Positions 8,523 to 17,614 of a stretch of DNA of 64,000 nt are shown piece after piece (the stretch's first letter is position 1; every line of letters begins with the position of its first letter). This DNA comes from Candidatus Mycobacterium wuenschmannii (GTDB lineage: Bacteria > Actinomycetota > Actinomycetes > Mycobacteriales > Mycobacteriaceae), in the NCBI RefSeq assembly GCF_030252325.1, contig NZ_CP126981.1:1860001-1924000 (forward strand), read 5' to 3'. The position numbers were made by a program, and so were the translations under genes. The notes below the pieces were generated by a model, which saw only the letters and a list, made by a program, of their open reading frames with translations, was not told where the DNA came from and made no database searches.

Positions 8523-9832
8523 GCCCGGCGCGGGACGCGGACCATCAGCAAGGCAACCAAGCCGACAGCCACCACAAGAAGCAGGCCACCCATGCCGGCC
8601 CGCTCGGCGTGGAACTGATCGACGAAGATCGAATACAGCAGCGGCGCAACGAAAGTCACCGCTCGCCCGGTCATCGTGAAGAGACCGAAAGCTACGCCCT
8701 CCTTGCCCTCGCTGGACAGGCGGAGCAACAGGGTGCGCGCGGACGCCTGCGCCGGCCCGATGAACAAACAGAGCAGCAGACCGGTGACCCAGAAGGCGCC
8801 CGGCCCGGACAGCAGCATCATCGCCAGGCCCGCGGCAAGGATGCTGGACAGGGAGCCGATGATGACCGGCTTCGAGCCGATCCTGTCGTCCAGGAATCCG
8901 CCCGCCACCGCCCCGATCGCCGCGACCACGCAGAACGCCACCCCGAAGATGGGCACGACGGCGGGGTCGATTCCGTAGGCCTTCACGCCGAGCACCCCAC
9001 CGAACTGGGTGACGCCCGCCAATCCGTCCCGGAACACCGCCGCGGCCAGCAGGTAGTAGACGAGGTTGCGGTCGCGATGCCATTCCGCGACCAGGTCCCG
9101 CCAGAGTTGACGGTAGCCGCCGAGGGCGCCGTGCCCGCGACGCTCCGCCTCGACCGCCGTCGGTAGCCGGTGCGCGGTCAGCAGCAGCGGGGTGGCGAAC
9201 GCCACGAACCATCCGGCGGCCACCAGCATCGCGATCCGGATGTTCATCCCGTCGGCGGCGGGGAGGTGCAGGAATCCGCGGGTGGCGCCGTCGCCTGCGA
9301 TGCAGCCGAACATGACGACGAGCAGCAGGCCGACGCTTCCGATGAATGCCGCCGTCAGGCCCAACCCGGAGATGCGGCCGGAGTTTCGCGACGTCGAGAG
9401 CTGGCGCAGCATCGCGTTGTACGGGACGCTCGCCAAATCGCCGCATGCGGCGCCGATCCCGAGGAGAGCCAGGCCGAGCCACAGGTATCCCGGGCTTTCG
9501 CGAACCAGGCTCATCGTGCTGACCAACGCCACCACTAGACCGGTCAACACGGTCAGCGTGATCCGTCGCCGCCGGGGATCGTCGACCCACACGCCGATCA
9601 TCGGCGCCAGCAGGGCGACCAGCACCCCGGAGATGGCCAGCGCGCGCCCCAGCCAGCTGGCCGGCGTCGCGCCCCCTGGTGCGCCCTTGCCGACGGCGGT
9701 GGTCAGATACACGGAGAACACGAACGTCAGAACGACCGCGGTCACCCCGGCCGAGCCGGTATCCCAGAGGGCCCATGCCAGCACCTGAGACCGCTTGGGA
9801 GTCCGCGAATCGTCACCGTTGGATTCAGACAT
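8519..9832 (-). CDS. MFS permease, UMF1/Atg22-like (Rv2508c type)
   Basis: A 437-residue integral membrane protein with about 12 hydrophobic segments. The N terminus (VLAWALWDTGSAGVTAVVLT) resembles the UMF1/Atg22 branch of the major facilitator superfamily. It is equivalent by position to Rv2508c. The substrate is unknown. Two in-frame starts exist, ATG 9850 and ATG 9832, and neither has a clear ribosome binding site. The inner start was chosen because the outer one overlaps the -10 box of the divergent cmrA gene. The stop overlaps the end of the convergent Rv2507-like gene by 4 bp. Confidence 0.85.
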   Translation of the reverse strand: MSESNGDDSRTPKRSQVLAWALWDTGSAGVTAVVLTFVFSVYLTTAVGKGAPGGATPASWLGRALAISGVLVALLAPMIGVWVDDPRRRRITLTVLTGLVVALVSTMSLVRESPGYLWLGLALLGIGAACGDLASVPYNAMLRQLSTSRNSGRISGLGLTAAFIGSVGLLLVVMFGCIAGDGATRGFLHLPAADGMNIRIAMLVAAGWFVAFATPLLLTAHRLPTAVEAERRGHGALGGYRQLWRDLVAEWHRDRNLVYYLLAAAVFRDGLAGVTQFGGVLGVKAYGIDPAVVPIFGVAFCVVAAIGAVAGGFLDDRIGSKPVIIGSLSSILAAGLAMMLLSGPGAFWVTGLLLCLFIGPAQASARTLLLRLSSEGKEGVAFGLFTMTGRAVTFVAPLLYSIFVDQFHAERAGMGGLLLVVAVGLVALLMVRVPRRA

Positions 9833-9844
9833 CGTTGGTCTGTC

Positions 9845-9850
9845 TACCAT
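9845..9850 (+). promoter_or_regulatory. -10 box of leaderless cmrA promoter
   Basis: TACCAT matches the mycobacterial TANNNT -10 consensus and lies at -12 to -7 relative to the ATG at 9857. There is no Shine-Dalgarno sequence. The spacing predicts that transcription starts at the A of the ATG, giving a leaderless mRNA. Confidence 0.65.
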
Positions 9851-9856
9851 TGGCGC

Positions 9857-10663
9857 ATGCCGGTACCCGCTCCCAGTCCCGACGCGCGCGCAGTTGTCAC
9901 CGGAGCTTCACAGAACATTGGTGAGGCTCTGGCCACCGAATTGGCCGCTCAAGGCCACCACCTGATCATCACGGCGCGCCGCGAGGACATGCTCAACGCG
10001 CTGGCCACCAAGCTGAGCGAGAAGCACGGCGTCCTGGTCGAAGTGCGCGCATGCGATCTTTCCGACCCCGCCGATCGCGCAAAACTGGTCGACGAGTTGG
10101 CCACTCGCAACATCTCGATCCTGTGCGCCAACGCCGGAACGGCGACATTCGGCCCGGTTTCCGGTCTCGACCCGGAGGTCGAGCGGGCCCAGGTGCAGCT
10201 GAACGCGGTCGCGGTGCACGACATGGTGTTGGCGGTGCTGCCCGGCATGCTAGAGCGCCAGGCCGGCGGAATATTGATTTCCGGCTCCGCAGCAGGGAAT
10301 TCGCCGATCCCCAACAATGCGACCTACGCGGCGACGAAGGCGTTCGCGAACACCTTCAGCGAGTCGCTGCGCGGCGAGCTGCGCAAAACCGGTGTGCACG
10401 TGACGGTTCTGGCGCCCGGGCCGGTGCGTAACGAGTTACCCGGCCCCGCGGATGCGTCTCTCGTCGAGAAGCTGGTGCCCGAATTCCTCTGGATCTCCAC
10501 CACCTACACCGCGAAGAAGTCGCTGGATGCGTTGGCGCGCAACAAGATGCGCATCGTGCCGGGTCTGACGTCGAAGGCGATGTCGGCGGCCAGCCAGTAC
10601 GCGCCGCGCGCGATCGTCGCACCCATCGTGGGCGCGTTCTACAAGAAGATGGGCGGCGGCTAA
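9857..10663 (+). CDS. cmrA: Mycolate-motif beta-ketoreductase CmrA
   Basis: A 268-residue short-chain dehydrogenase with a slightly unusual cofactor motif (TGASQNIG), NAG in the fourth strand, and the Ser-Tyr-Lys triad (SGSAAG then YAATK). It corresponds to Rv2509/NCgl2385, which reduces the beta-keto ester formed by Pks13 to give mature mycolic acid. The C terminus has a conserved basic, hydrophobic tail that may attach to the membrane. It lies in the same neighbourhood as fas and acpS, which supply other parts of mycolate synthesis. It is likely translated from a leaderless transcript. Confidence 0.9.
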   Translation: MPVPAPSPDARAVVTGASQNIGEALATELAAQGHHLIITARREDMLNALATKLSEKHGVLVEVRACDLSDPADRAKLVDELATRNISILCANAGTATFGPVSGLDPEVERAQVQLNAVAVHDMVLAVLPGMLERQAGGILISGSAAGNSPIPNNATYAATKAFANTFSESLRGELRKTGVHVTVLAPGPVRNELPGPADASLVEKLVPEFLWISTTYTAKKSLDALARNKMRIVPGLTSKAMSAASQYAPRAIVAPIVGAFYKKMGGG

Positions 10664-10664
10664 C

Positions 10665-12200
10665 CTAACGCCGGCGCTTGCTGCTGCCGCCGCCGAACAG
10701 GTTGCGGATCAGTTCGGTGCCAAGCGCTTTCAGGAAGGTCTGGAAGCCACGACTGTTCACGAAGCGACTGAACCACCCGGGCTTCTTCGCGGCCTCGGGC
10801 GCATTCTTGGACCCCGCAGGTGCGGGCTGATTGGCTTGCGCCTCAGCCTTTTTGGCCTGCAGCTTCTCGTAGGCCGAGTCGCGGTCCACGGTCTTGCCGT
10901 ACCTCTGGTTCAGCGTGCTGGATTGAGCCGCCGAGCTGATCGCGTTGTCGCCGATGGCCGCCATCAACGAACGCGGCGGCCGCAGCCGCGTCCACGCGAC
11001 CGGTGTCGGTGCTCCGCGCTCGGACAGCACGGTCACGATCGCTTCGCCGATGCCGAGCGACGTCAGCGCCGAAGCCAGGTCGTAGACATCGGTTTTCGGG
11101 TAGGTGCGGACGGTCTTGGTCAGCGCCTTCTGATCGTCGGGCGTGAAGGCGCGCAGCGCGTGTTGGATACGGGCTCCGAGCTGCGACAGAACGTCGTTCG
11201 GAATATCGGTGGGCAGCTGAGTGCAGAAGAACACCCCGACACCGCGAGAGCGGATCAGCTTGACGGTCTGCTCCACCTGGTCCAGGAAAGCCTTCGACGC
11301 GTCGGCGAACAGCAGGTGCGCCTCGTCGAAGAAGAACACCAACTTGGGCTTGTCGATGTCGCCGACTTCGGGTAACGACTTGAACAGGGTGGACAGCATC
11401 CACATCAAGAAGGTAGAGAACAGCACCGGCCGGGCGGCCTGATCGCCGAGCTCTAGCAACGAAATCCGGCCGTGCCCGCCGTCAACCGTCAGCAGATCGT
11501 TGGGGTCGAGTTCCGGCTCGCCGAAGAACGTGTCGCCGCCTTCTCCTTCGAGGTTGACCAGAGCTCGGAGGATCACCCCCGCCGTCGGCGCCGACACGCC
11601 ACCCAGCGTTTTCAGCTCGGCCTTGCCCCCATCACTGGTCAGGTAGCCGATCACCTCGCGCAGGTCCTTCACATCCAGCAGCTCGAGTTTCTGGTCGTTC
11701 GCCCACTTGAAGATCAGGCCGAGGGTCGACTCTTGAGTGCCGTTGAGGCCCAACACTTTCGACAGCAGGATCGGACCGAAGCTGGCGATAGTGGCCCGTA
11801 CCGGCACGCCAATGCCCTTGGTACCCAACGACAGAAACTCCACCGGGAAGCCGCTCGGCTGCCAATCGTCACCAATTTCCTTGGCGCGTGCGGTGATCTT
11901 GTCGTTGCTCTCACCGGGCTTCGACAGGCCGGCGAGGTCGCCTTTGACGTCGGCCATCAGCACCGGCACACCCGCCGCGGAGAGTTGCTCGGCGATCACC
12001 TGCAGCGTCTTGGTCTTGCCGGTACCGGTCGCACCGGCCACCAGGCCGTGCCGGTTGATGGTTGCCAGTGGGATGCGGATCTGCGCTTTCGAGTCCGTCT
12101 TGCCGTCGATGACGACGCTGCCCAGTTCGAGCGCCTGGCCCCCGACGGCGTAGCCGGCTGCGATCTGGCCGGCGGGGGTCGAAGTCGATTCAGTGCTCAT
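10665..12200 (-). CDS. HerA-like AAA ATPase, DUF853 family (Rv2510c type)
   Basis: A 511-residue P-loop ATPase. Walker A is [10 protein letters not shown] near residue 55, and Walker B is [13 protein letters not shown] low-complexity Ala/Lys/Pro stretch precedes the basic C terminus, SSKRRR. DUF853 proteins are related to the HerA/FtsK superfamily, but their role in mycobacteria is not established. The ATG at 12200 was chosen because AGGGGAGAGG lies about 10 nt upstream and it matches the MSTE... start expected for the family. The frame is open 45 nt further upstream without support. The 3' end almost abuts convergent cmrA. Confidence 0.88.
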   Translation of the reverse strand: MSTESTSTPAGQIAAGYAVGGQALELGSVVIDGKTDSKAQIRIPLATINRHGLVAGATGTGKTKTLQVIAEQLSAAGVPVLMADVKGDLAGLSKPGESNDKITARAKEIGDDWQPSGFPVEFLSLGTKGIGVPVRATIASFGPILLSKVLGLNGTQESTLGLIFKWANDQKLELLDVKDLREVIGYLTSDGGKAELKTLGGVSAPTAGVILRALVNLEGEGGDTFFGEPELDPNDLLTVDGGHGRISLLELGDQAARPVLFSTFLMWMLSTLFKSLPEVGDIDKPKLVFFFDEAHLLFADASKAFLDQVEQTVKLIRSRGVGVFFCTQLPTDIPNDVLSQLGARIQHALRAFTPDDQKALTKTVRTYPKTDVYDLASALTSLGIGEAIVTVLSERGAPTPVAWTRLRPPRSLMAAIGDNAISSAAQSSTLNQRYGKTVDRDSAYEKLQAKKAEAQANQPAPAGSKNAPEAAKKPGWFSRFVNSRGFQTFLKALGTELIRNLFGGGSSKRRR

Positions 12201-12304
12201 ACGGCCGTTGCCTCTCCCCTGATGCTGTGGTCGAAGATCACGCACGACCTTACTGGCAACCGCGCAGAGGCGGGGTGGCTGTCGGGTGGCCAGCTAACTT
12301 TGCC

Positions 12305-12310
12305 TACTGT
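12305..12310 (+). promoter_or_regulatory. -10 box of orn promoter
   Basis: TACTGT (TANNNT) ends 7 nt before the GTG at 12318. This supports a leaderless orn transcript starting at or next to that codon and helps to choose it over the GTG at 12309. Confidence 0.5.
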
Positions 12311-12317
12311 GAACGCT

Positions 12318-12965
12318 GTGCGGGACGAACTGGTGTGGATCGACTGCGAGATGACCGGGCTGGACCTTGGCTCGGACAAGTTGATCGAAATCGCCGTCCT
12401 GGTGACCGACGGCGACCTGAACATCCTCGGCGACGGCCTCGACCTGGTGATTCACGCCGACGACGCCGCGCTGACGGGCATGCTGCCGGTGGTGACCGAG
12501 ATGCACACCAAGTCCGGGCTCATCGACGAGGTGCGCGCCTCCTCGGTCGACCTCGCGACCGCGGAGGCCGCCGTGCTCGATTACATCCGTCAACACGTCA
12601 AGCAGGCCAAAACGGCTCCCCTGGCGGGCAACTCGATCGCCACCGACCGTGGCTTCATCTCGCGCGACATGCCGGCGCTGGATTCGTTCCTGCACTATCG
12701 GATGATCGATGTGAGCTCGATCAAGGAGCTCTGCCGGCGTTGGTACCCGAAGATCTACTACGGCCAGCCGGCCAAGGGCCTCGCACACCGCGCGCTGGCC
12801 GACATTCACGAGTCCATCCGCGAGCTGAAGTACTACCGTGGCACCGCGTTCGTGCCCCAGCCGGGGCCCTCGACCAGCGAGATCGCCGCCGTGGCCGATG
12901 TGCTGGGGGTCGACTCTGCCGCGCCGGGGAAAACGGATTCGGCCGCCGAGGACCCGAGCCGCTAA
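12318..12965 (+). CDS. orn: Oligoribonuclease
   Basis: A 215-residue DEDDh 3'-5' exonuclease that degrades 2-5 nt RNAs and pGpG. The DEDD motifs are visible: [10 protein letters not shown] at the N terminus, a central Asp in GNSIATDR, and the [10 protein letters not shown] segment with the catalytic His and Asp. Sequence and length match M. tuberculosis Orn (Rv2511). The GTG at 12318 (VRDELVWID) aligns with the start of that protein (MQDELVWID). The GTG at 12309 is possible. The reading frame continues 279 codons further upstream, but that stretch is antisense to the DUF853 gene. It is followed by tRNA-His, as in M. tuberculosis. Confidence 0.93.
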   Translation: MRDELVWIDCEMTGLDLGSDKLIEIAVLVTDGDLNILGDGLDLVIHADDAALTGMLPVVTEMHTKSGLIDEVRASSVDLATAEAAVLDYIRQHVKQAKTAPLAGNSIATDRGFISRDMPALDSFLHYRMIDVSSIKELCRRWYPKIYYGQPAKGLAHRALADIHESIRELKYYRGTAFVPQPGPSTSEIAAVADVLGVDSAAPGKTDSAAEDPSR

Positions 12966-12999
12966 GATCGACGGCGCTGCTTCTCGCGAGGCAGCAATG

Positions 13000-13075
13000 G
13001 TGGCTGTAGTTCAGTTGGTAGAGCGTCAGGTTGTGATCCTGAATGTCGCGGGTTCGAGTCCCGTCAGTCACCCCA
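13000..13075 (+). tRNA. hisT: tRNA-His (GTG)
   Basis: A 76-nt cloverleaf with encoded CCA. The acceptor stem pairs GTGGCTG with CAGTCAC, including one G-T pair. The anticodon loop TTGTGAT carries GTG at 13033-13035, and the T loop is TTCGAGT. A G at 12999 could be the extra G-1 that pairs with the C discriminator, as is typical of tRNA-His. Confidence 0.97.
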
Positions 13076-13104
13076 AGTGGGCGCCACGCGCTCGGCGTTG
13101 ATCG

Positions 13105-13281
13105 CTAACGCTGAGCGCGCAGCGCGGCCCGACGCATTTCGAGTTCGAATCCACCCGCCTCGGCCGCGTAGCTGATTGCGGTGGCCGCTGCGCCGACCAC
13201 CTGCCACAGCACGATGCCGCTCAACGTCGCAAGACGGCCGCGCCCTCCGGATGCCGCATGCTCACTGAGAGTTGCACTCAT
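13105..13281 (-). CDS. Small single-span membrane protein, hypothetical
   Basis: A 58-residue protein starting at ATG 13281. Residues 18-41 are hydrophobic (LATLSGIVLWQVVGAAATAI), and the C terminus is charged (MRRAALRAQR). The start is supported by a -10 box, TAGCCT (13294-13289), ending 7 nt upstream, the leaderless arrangement seen for other genes here. The open frame continues to 13518 but would then overlap ldtB. The function is unknown. It lies where M. tuberculosis carries IS1081 and several hypothetical genes. Confidence 0.6.
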   Translation of the reverse strand: MSATLSEHAASGGRGRLATLSGIVLWQVVGAAATAISYAAEAGGFELEMRRAALRAQR

Positions 13282-13288
13282 ACCGACC

Positions 13289-13294
13289 AGGCTA
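13289..13294 (-). promoter_or_regulatory. -10 box of leaderless small membrane protein gene
   Basis: TAGCCT on the minus strand is followed by 7 nt and then the ATG at 13281. The identical hexamer and spacing precede the M20 peptidase gene (17040) and the CDGP-like protein gene (53447). Confidence 0.55.
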
Positions 13295-13411
13295 AGAGCG
13301 CCGCTGCGTCGATGCGCGGACGAGTGACCAATTCGGCGTGTCAGGCGTCCAGCGGCTGAACTGCGGGCGAATGAGGTTGCGCGATAACCAATGTGGCGTT
13401 GCGAACGGGTG

Positions 13412-14626
13412 TCAGGCCTTGGCGTTGCCGGCGTGCCACTGGTCCCACGGGATGTTCCAGTCACCGAGACCCTCGGTGCCCGACAGCGGCGGGCCGACCG
13501 TGTTCTGCACCTCGACAATGTCGCCGCGCTTGGTGTGCTCGAAGAACCACTGCGCGTTGCTCGGGCTCACGTTGAGGCAGCCATGACTGGTGTTCGAGTG
13601 ACCCTGCGCACCGACCGACCACGGCGCCGAGTGCACGAAGATGCCGCTGTAGGACATCTGGGTGGCGAAGTCCACCTCCGTGCGATATCCGTTGGGCGAG
13701 TTGGCCGGAACGCCGTACGTCGACGAATCCATGATCATGTGCGCGAACCGGACGCCGAGAATGTAGGTGCCGCTCGCGGTCGGCGTGCTGTCCTTACCCA
13801 TCGAGGTTGGCATGGTCTTGACGACGTCGCCGTTGACCCGAACTGTCACGATCTTGGTGTTGTCGTCGGCGGTCGCGATGACCTCGTCACCGATGGTGAA
13901 GTGCGTCCGCGCGTTGTCCTGGCCGAACAACCCGTCACCGAGGTCGATGCCGTAGGTGTTGACAGCGACGTCGACGTTGGTCCCGGGCTTCCAGAAATGC
14001 TCTGGGCGCCAACGGACTTCGCGATTGTTCAGCCAATAGAACGCACCCTCGACGGGAGGGTCGGTCGTCACGCGGATCGCCTTCTCCGCGGCCTGACGGT
14101 TGCCGATGTTCTCGTCGAATTGAACGGCGACCGTCTGCCCGACGCCCACCACCTCGCCCTCGCTCGGTCGGGGGTAGGCCATCGTCAGGTTCTGCGGCGA
14201 ATGCGTTTGAAATGACAGCTGCCGGGTTGCGACGCCGCCCAGCCCGCGCGCCTTGGCGGTCAGCGTGTACATCCGGTTGTAGCCAAGCCGCTCGGTGGTC
14301 GCCCAGTGCACGCCGTCCTGGCTCAACTGGCCGTCGACGGTGCCACCGTTCTCGTTGACCATCTCGACGGACGCCAGCACCCCATTGTCGGCGCTCACTG
14401 TTACCGGTGTGTCGACCGCCACCCCGACGGCGCCATCGGTCACCGAGGTGCTGAGCTTCGGGACCAGCAGGTCGCCGAACGGCGTGGCCTTGTCCATGAT
14501 CGCCTTGGGGGCCGGCGCGTTACCGCCGCCGCTGCAGGCCGCCACGCCGAAGACGACAAGCGGGATCATCAGCACAGCCAGCCACCGCCGGCCTCCGTGC
14601 TGAAGCCTGCTAAAGCGACGTGCCAC
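13412..14626 (-). CDS. ldtB: L,D-transpeptidase LdtMt2-like lipoprotein
   Basis: A 404-residue cell-wall enzyme that makes 3-3 peptidoglycan cross-links and is a carbapenem target. A lipoprotein signal ends in the lipobox VAAC near residue 31. Two Ig-like domains follow, then the YkuD catalytic domain with [16 protein letters not shown], where the Cys is the nucleophile, and a C-terminal tail ([15 protein letters not shown]). Layout and length match M. tuberculosis LdtMt2/LppS (Rv2518c). The start is a GTG preceded by GAAGGGAAA about 10 nt upstream. A candidate -10, TAGACT, lies at 14679-14674 on the same strand. Confidence 0.93.
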   Translation of the reverse strand: MARRFSRLQHGGRRWLAVLMIPLVVFGVAACSGGGNAPAPKAIMDKATPFGDLLVPKLSTSVTDGAVGVAVDTPVTVSADNGVLASVEMVNENGGTVDGQLSQDGVHWATTERLGYNRMYTLTAKARGLGGVATRQLSFQTHSPQNLTMAYPRPSEGEVVGVGQTVAVQFDENIGNRQAAEKAIRVTTDPPVEGAFYWLNNREVRWRPEHFWKPGTNVDVAVNTYGIDLGDGLFGQDNARTHFTIGDEVIATADDNTKIVTVRVNGDVVKTMPTSMGKDSTPTASGTYILGVRFAHMIMDSSTYGVPANSPNGYRTEVDFATQMSYSGIFVHSAPWSVGAQGHSNTSHGCLNVSPSNAQWFFEHTKRGDIVEVQNTVGPPLSGTEGLGDWNIPWDQWHAGNAKA

Positions 14627-14755
14627 CTGCGCTGTTTCCCTTCACGATCGGTAATGCTGCGTTTCTGCGGAGTAGTCTAAGGCGTAGACGCCTGTACACA
14701 GCGGTCAGCAATCAATCCCAGATGCGACGATTTCGTCCGTCGACGGAATGACTGT

Positions 14756-14761
14756 TATTGT
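14756..14761 (+). promoter_or_regulatory. Candidate -10 box of tRNA-Lys
   Basis: TATTGT fits TANNNT and ends 26 nt before the mature tRNA-Lys. It is the only good -10 match in the 160-bp gap between ldtB and the tRNA on this strand. Confidence 0.4.
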
Positions 14762-14787
14762 CTCAAACGCGGTCCAGCAGGCCGCAC

Positions 14788-14863
<76 letters not shown>

Positions 14864-14888
14864 AGCTCCACTCGCAGACGTCCCCTGA

Positions 14889-15116
14889 CTACCTGTTGCG
14901 AATGCGGCGCACCGCAAGCGCGGCTGCCAGCGCCGCGACCCCAGCCAGCGAGATGATCACCGGCGGCTTCTTGACGAATGCGATAGCGCGCGCCTTGGCG
15001 TCATCGGCGAGTCGGCGGGGATTGGCCCGCACAGCCAGCGAGTCGACGGTCGACGCGAGTTGGTCGCGGGCCTTGTCGATCTCCTGCTTGATGGTGTCGG
15101 GGTCCCGCTCCGCCAC
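14889..15116 (-). CDS. DUF3618 small membrane protein (Rv2520c type)
   Basis: A 75-residue protein with an N-terminal helical segment (DTIKQEIDKARDQLASTVDS), the DUF3618 signature, followed by RANPRRLADDAKARA. A C-terminal membrane span then ends in a basic RRIRNR tail. Length and sequence match Rv2520c. The GTG at 15116 was chosen because AGGGAGGA lies 8-16 nt upstream, and it gives the same length as Rv2520c. The frame extends ten codons further without support. The function is unknown. Confidence 0.85.
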   Translation of the reverse strand: MAERDPDTIKQEIDKARDQLASTVDSLAVRANPRRLADDAKARAIAFVKKPPVIISLAGVAALAAALAVRRIRNR

Positions 15117-15158
15117 GCTCGTCCTCCCTGTCGTCGGCGAACCCAAACCGGCGCGGTC

Positions 15159-15180
15159 TAGGTTGGTGCCTGCCGACCTA
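15159..15180. promoter_or_regulatory. Hairpin/dyad upstream of bcp
   Basis: TAGGTTGG (15159-15166) and CCGACCTA (15173-15180) form a dyad with 7 of 8 pairs and a 6-nt centre. A TANNNT match (TACCCT, 15179-15184) overlaps its right edge. It could be an operator or promoter element of bcp or of the divergent DUF3618 gene. No direct evidence distinguishes these. Confidence 0.35.
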
Positions 15181-15233
15181 CCCTAGATCAGCCGGCGCGC
15201 TCCACACCTGCCGGTGAACAGAAAGGCAGCTCC

Positions 15234-15707
15234 TTGACCGACACCGCCCGCCTCGCCGAAGGCGACAAAGCGCCCGCCTTCACCCTGCCCGACGCCGACG
15301 GAAAGAAAGTCTCGCTCTCCGACTACAAGGGCCGCCGAGTGATCGTGTACTTCTACCCCGCGGCCTCCACACCCGGGTGCACCAAGCAGGCCTGCGACTT
15401 CCGCGACAGCCTCAGCGAACTCAACGGCGCGGGCCTCGACGTCATCGGCATCTCCCCCGACAAGCCGGAGAAGCTGGCCAAGTTCCGCGACGCGGAGAAG
15501 CTGACGTTCCCGTTGCTGTCCGACCCCGAGCGCAAGGTCTTGACGGCCTACGGCGCCTTCGGCGAGAAGAAGATGTACGGCAAGACCGTCCAGGGTGTCA
15601 TCCGCTCGACGTTCGTTGTCGACGAGAAGGGCAAGATCGCCGAGGCGCAGTACAACGTGAAGGCCACCGGCCACGTGGCCAAGCTGCGCCGCGACCTGGA
15701 GGTCTAG
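15234..15707 (+). CDS. bcp: Thiol peroxidase, bacterioferritin comigratory protein (peroxiredoxin Q)
   Basis: A 157-residue peroxiredoxin that reduces hydrogen and alkyl hydroperoxides. The active-site segment ASTPGCTKQACDF holds the peroxidatic Cys and a resolving Cys five residues later, the atypical 2-Cys PrxQ pattern. It is equivalent to Rv2521. Translation starts at TTG (15234) with AGAAAGG about 8 nt upstream; no ATG or GTG is better placed. The gene converges on the M20 peptidase gene 8 bp away. Confidence 0.92.
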   Translation: MTDTARLAEGDKAPAFTLPDADGKKVSLSDYKGRRVIVYFYPAASTPGCTKQACDFRDSLSELNGAGLDVIGISPDKPEKLAKFRDAEKLTFPLLSDPERKVLTAYGAFGEKKMYGKTVQGVIRSTFVVDEKGKIAEAQYNVKATGHVAKLRRDLEV

Positions 15708-15714
15708 GCCGCCG

Positions 15715-17040
15715 TCAGCCCAGATTCGCCAGCAATAGCGCCTCTGCGGTGGCGGCCCGCTCCAGCACGCCGAGATGCAGGCTCTCGTTGACGCTGTGCG
15801 CCTGAGTTCCGGGGTCCTCGACACCGGTGACCAGGATCGCGGCGTGCGGATACGCGTTGGCCAACTCGGCGATGAACGGGATCGAGCCGCCCATGCCCAT
15901 GTCGACCGGTTCGGTCCCCCACGCTTGCCGGAACGCCGCGCGGGCGGCGTCGTACACCGGCCCGGTGGCGTCGATGGCGTACGGCTGACCGACATCGCCG
16001 AGCGTCACGGTGACGTGGGCTCCCCAGGGCGCGTGCTGCTCGAGGTGGGTACGCAGCGCGTCGAGGTGTGCGGCCGCATCGCCGCCGGGCGCGACCCGCA
16101 TGCTCACCTTGGCGCGGGCGCGCGGGATCAACGTATTCGACGACGCCGCAATGGAAGTGGTGTCGATGCCGATCACCGTGATCGCCGGCTTGGCCCACAT
16201 GCGTTGCGGCACAGAGCCGGAGCCGATCTCGCTCACGCCATCGAGTAGACCGGACTCCAACCGGACCCGGTCGGCGGGGTAATCGACTGCCGCTGCGGTA
16301 CTTTCGTGTAGGCCCGCCACCGCGACGTTGCCGTCGTCGTCGTGCAGACTGGCCAGCAACCGAACCAACACCGACAGAGCGTCGGGCACGACCCCGCCCC
16401 ACAGACCCGAATGCAGGCCATGATCCAGGGTGGCGACCTCGACCACACAGTCGGCCATGCCACGCAATGACACGGTCAGCGCGGGGATCTCGGTGCTCCA
16501 GTTGTCCGAGTCGGCGATGACGATCACGTCGGCCTTGAGCGCTTCCCGATGCGCGGCCAGCAGCCGGCCCAGCGACGGTGACCCCGACTCCTCCTCCCCC
16601 TCGACGAACACCGTCACACCGACCGGCGGGTTGCCGCCGTGCGCCCGGAAGGCCGCCAAATGCGTTGCGATACCGGCCTTGTCGTCGGCGCTGCCGCGGG
16701 CGTAGAGCCGTCCATCGCGCTCGGTCGGCTCGAAGGGCGGCGACACCCACTGCGCGAGATCGCCCTCGGGTTGCACGTCGTGGTGGGCGTACAGCAGAAC
16801 TGTCGGCGCACCGGGCGGCGCGGGATGCTTCGCGATGACGGCGGGTGCACCACCTTCACTGACGATCTGCACATCGCCAAAACCGGCTTGCGACAGTAGA
16901 TCTGCGGTGACCTGGGCGCTGCGATGCACCTGGTCGCGGCGGGCCGGGTCGGCCCACACCGACTGGATGCGGACGAGATCCTCGAGATCGCTCCGCACCG
17001 ACGGCAGGATTTCACGCACCCGCTCGACCAGATCGTTCAT
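15715..17040 (-). CDS. M20-family metallopeptidase (Rv2522c type)
   Basis: A 441-residue dipeptidase-like M20 enzyme. Metal and catalytic motifs are AHHDVQP (His and Asp), YARGSADDKAG (bridging Asp) and VEGEEESGS (Glu-Glu), with a lid/dimerisation domain inserted in the middle. It should hydrolyse a dipeptide or an N-acyl amino acid; the substrate is unknown. The ATG at 17040 is supported by a -10 box (TAGCCT, 17053-17048) ending 7 nt upstream, so the transcript is likely leaderless. The frame extends nine codons further without support. Confidence 0.88.
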   Translation of the reverse strand: MNDLVERVREILPSVRSDLEDLVRIQSVWADPARRDQVHRSAQVTADLLSQAGFGDVQIVSEGGAPAVIAKHPAPPGAPTVLLYAHHDVQPEGDLAQWVSPPFEPTERDGRLYARGSADDKAGIATHLAAFRAHGGNPPVGVTVFVEGEEESGSPSLGRLLAAHREALKADVIVIADSDNWSTEIPALTVSLRGMADCVVEVATLDHGLHSGLWGGVVPDALSVLVRLLASLHDDDGNVAVAGLHESTAAAVDYPADRVRLESGLLDGVSEIGSGSVPQRMWAKPAITVIGIDTTSIAASSNTLIPRARAKVSMRVAPGGDAAAHLDALRTHLEQHAPWGAHVTVTLGDVGQPYAIDATGPVYDAARAAFRQAWGTEPVDMGMGGSIPFIAELANAYPHAAILVTGVEDPGTQAHSVNESLHLGVLERAATAEALLLANLG

Positions 17041-17047
17041 GGCCACG

Positions 17048-17053
17048 AGGCTA
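17048..17053 (-). promoter_or_regulatory. -10 box of leaderless M20 peptidase gene
   Basis: TAGCCT on the minus strand is separated from the ATG at 17040 by 7 nt, with no Shine-Dalgarno sequence. Confidence 0.6.
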
Positions 17054-17104
17054 GTCGAAGATCCCATCCGCCACGTCAGTCACTGGGAGCAGCGGCAAGC
17101 ATTC

Positions 17105-17167
17105 TGCCCACCTCACAGCGACAATCCCGCGGCACCGCTGAGTTTTCGCTCGGAGGTGGGCAATTCG
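17105..17167. repeat. Hairpin repeat element, copy 1 (downstream of acpS)
   Basis: Perfect 10-bp arms, TGCCCACCTC (17105-17114) and GAGGTGGGCA (17153-17162), enclose 38 nt. The whole block, including the inner GCGGCAC and TTCGCT stretches and the trailing TCG, aligns with a second copy at 33330-33391. It lies 39 bp after the acpS stop, so it may help end or stabilise the fas-acpS transcript. There is no U-rich tract. Confidence 0.6.
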
Positions 17168-17200
17168 GTACCCACCCGCCTCGTGTGACAGCTGTGAAGG

Positions 17201-17593
17201 CTAGGGCATCTCCAGGATCGCCACCGCGGCGGCGGTGTCAGCCTCGTGCGTCAGCGACACGTGGATCGTGACGTCCTTGAGGTGGGTGGCGATGTCGCCG
17301 GTCAACCGCACCCGCGGCCGGCCCCACATGTCGGTGACCACCTCGATGTCGCGGTGGATATCCTCGCGCAGCACCGGCCGCTGCGAGAACCGCGACCCGG
17401 ACCATGCCTTGATCACCGCTTCTTTGGCCGCCCACCGGGCCGCCAGGTGGCGGGCCGCCGACGAGCTCTTGTCCGAGGCGTCACGCCGCTCGCCGGGCGT
17501 GAACGTCTCGGCAAACATGGTCCCTGGCTGATCCACCTGCTCGGCGAATTCAGTAATGGAGACAAGGTCTATCCCCACTCCGACGATGCTCAT
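17201..17593 (-). CDS. acpS: Holo-ACP synthase (4'-phosphopantetheinyl transferase)
   Basis: A 130-residue AcpS-type transferase that moves phosphopantetheine from CoA onto the ACP domain of FAS-I. Signature motifs are GVGIDLVSI at the N terminus (Mg-binding Asp) and HLAARWAAKEAVIKAW in the middle (Mg-binding Glu and CoA contacts). It starts 21 bp after the fas stop on the same strand, forming the fas-acpS operon known in mycobacteria (Rv2524c-Rv2523c). The encoded enzyme thus activates the product of the preceding gene. Confidence 0.96.
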   Translation of the reverse strand: MSIVGVGIDLVSITEFAEQVDQPGTMFAETFTPGERRDASDKSSSAARHLAARWAAKEAVIKAWSGSRFSQRPVLREDIHRDIEVVTDMWGRPRVRLTGDIATHLKDVTIHVSLTHEADTAAAVAILEMP

Positions 17594-17614
17594 TAGAGGA
17601 AACCTATCGGATGC

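Noticed and set aside
13321-13411. Possible short direct repeat (GACCAATTCGGCGT / AACCAATGTGGCGT)
   Set aside because: Only partial similarity and no structural or positional logic; likely chance.
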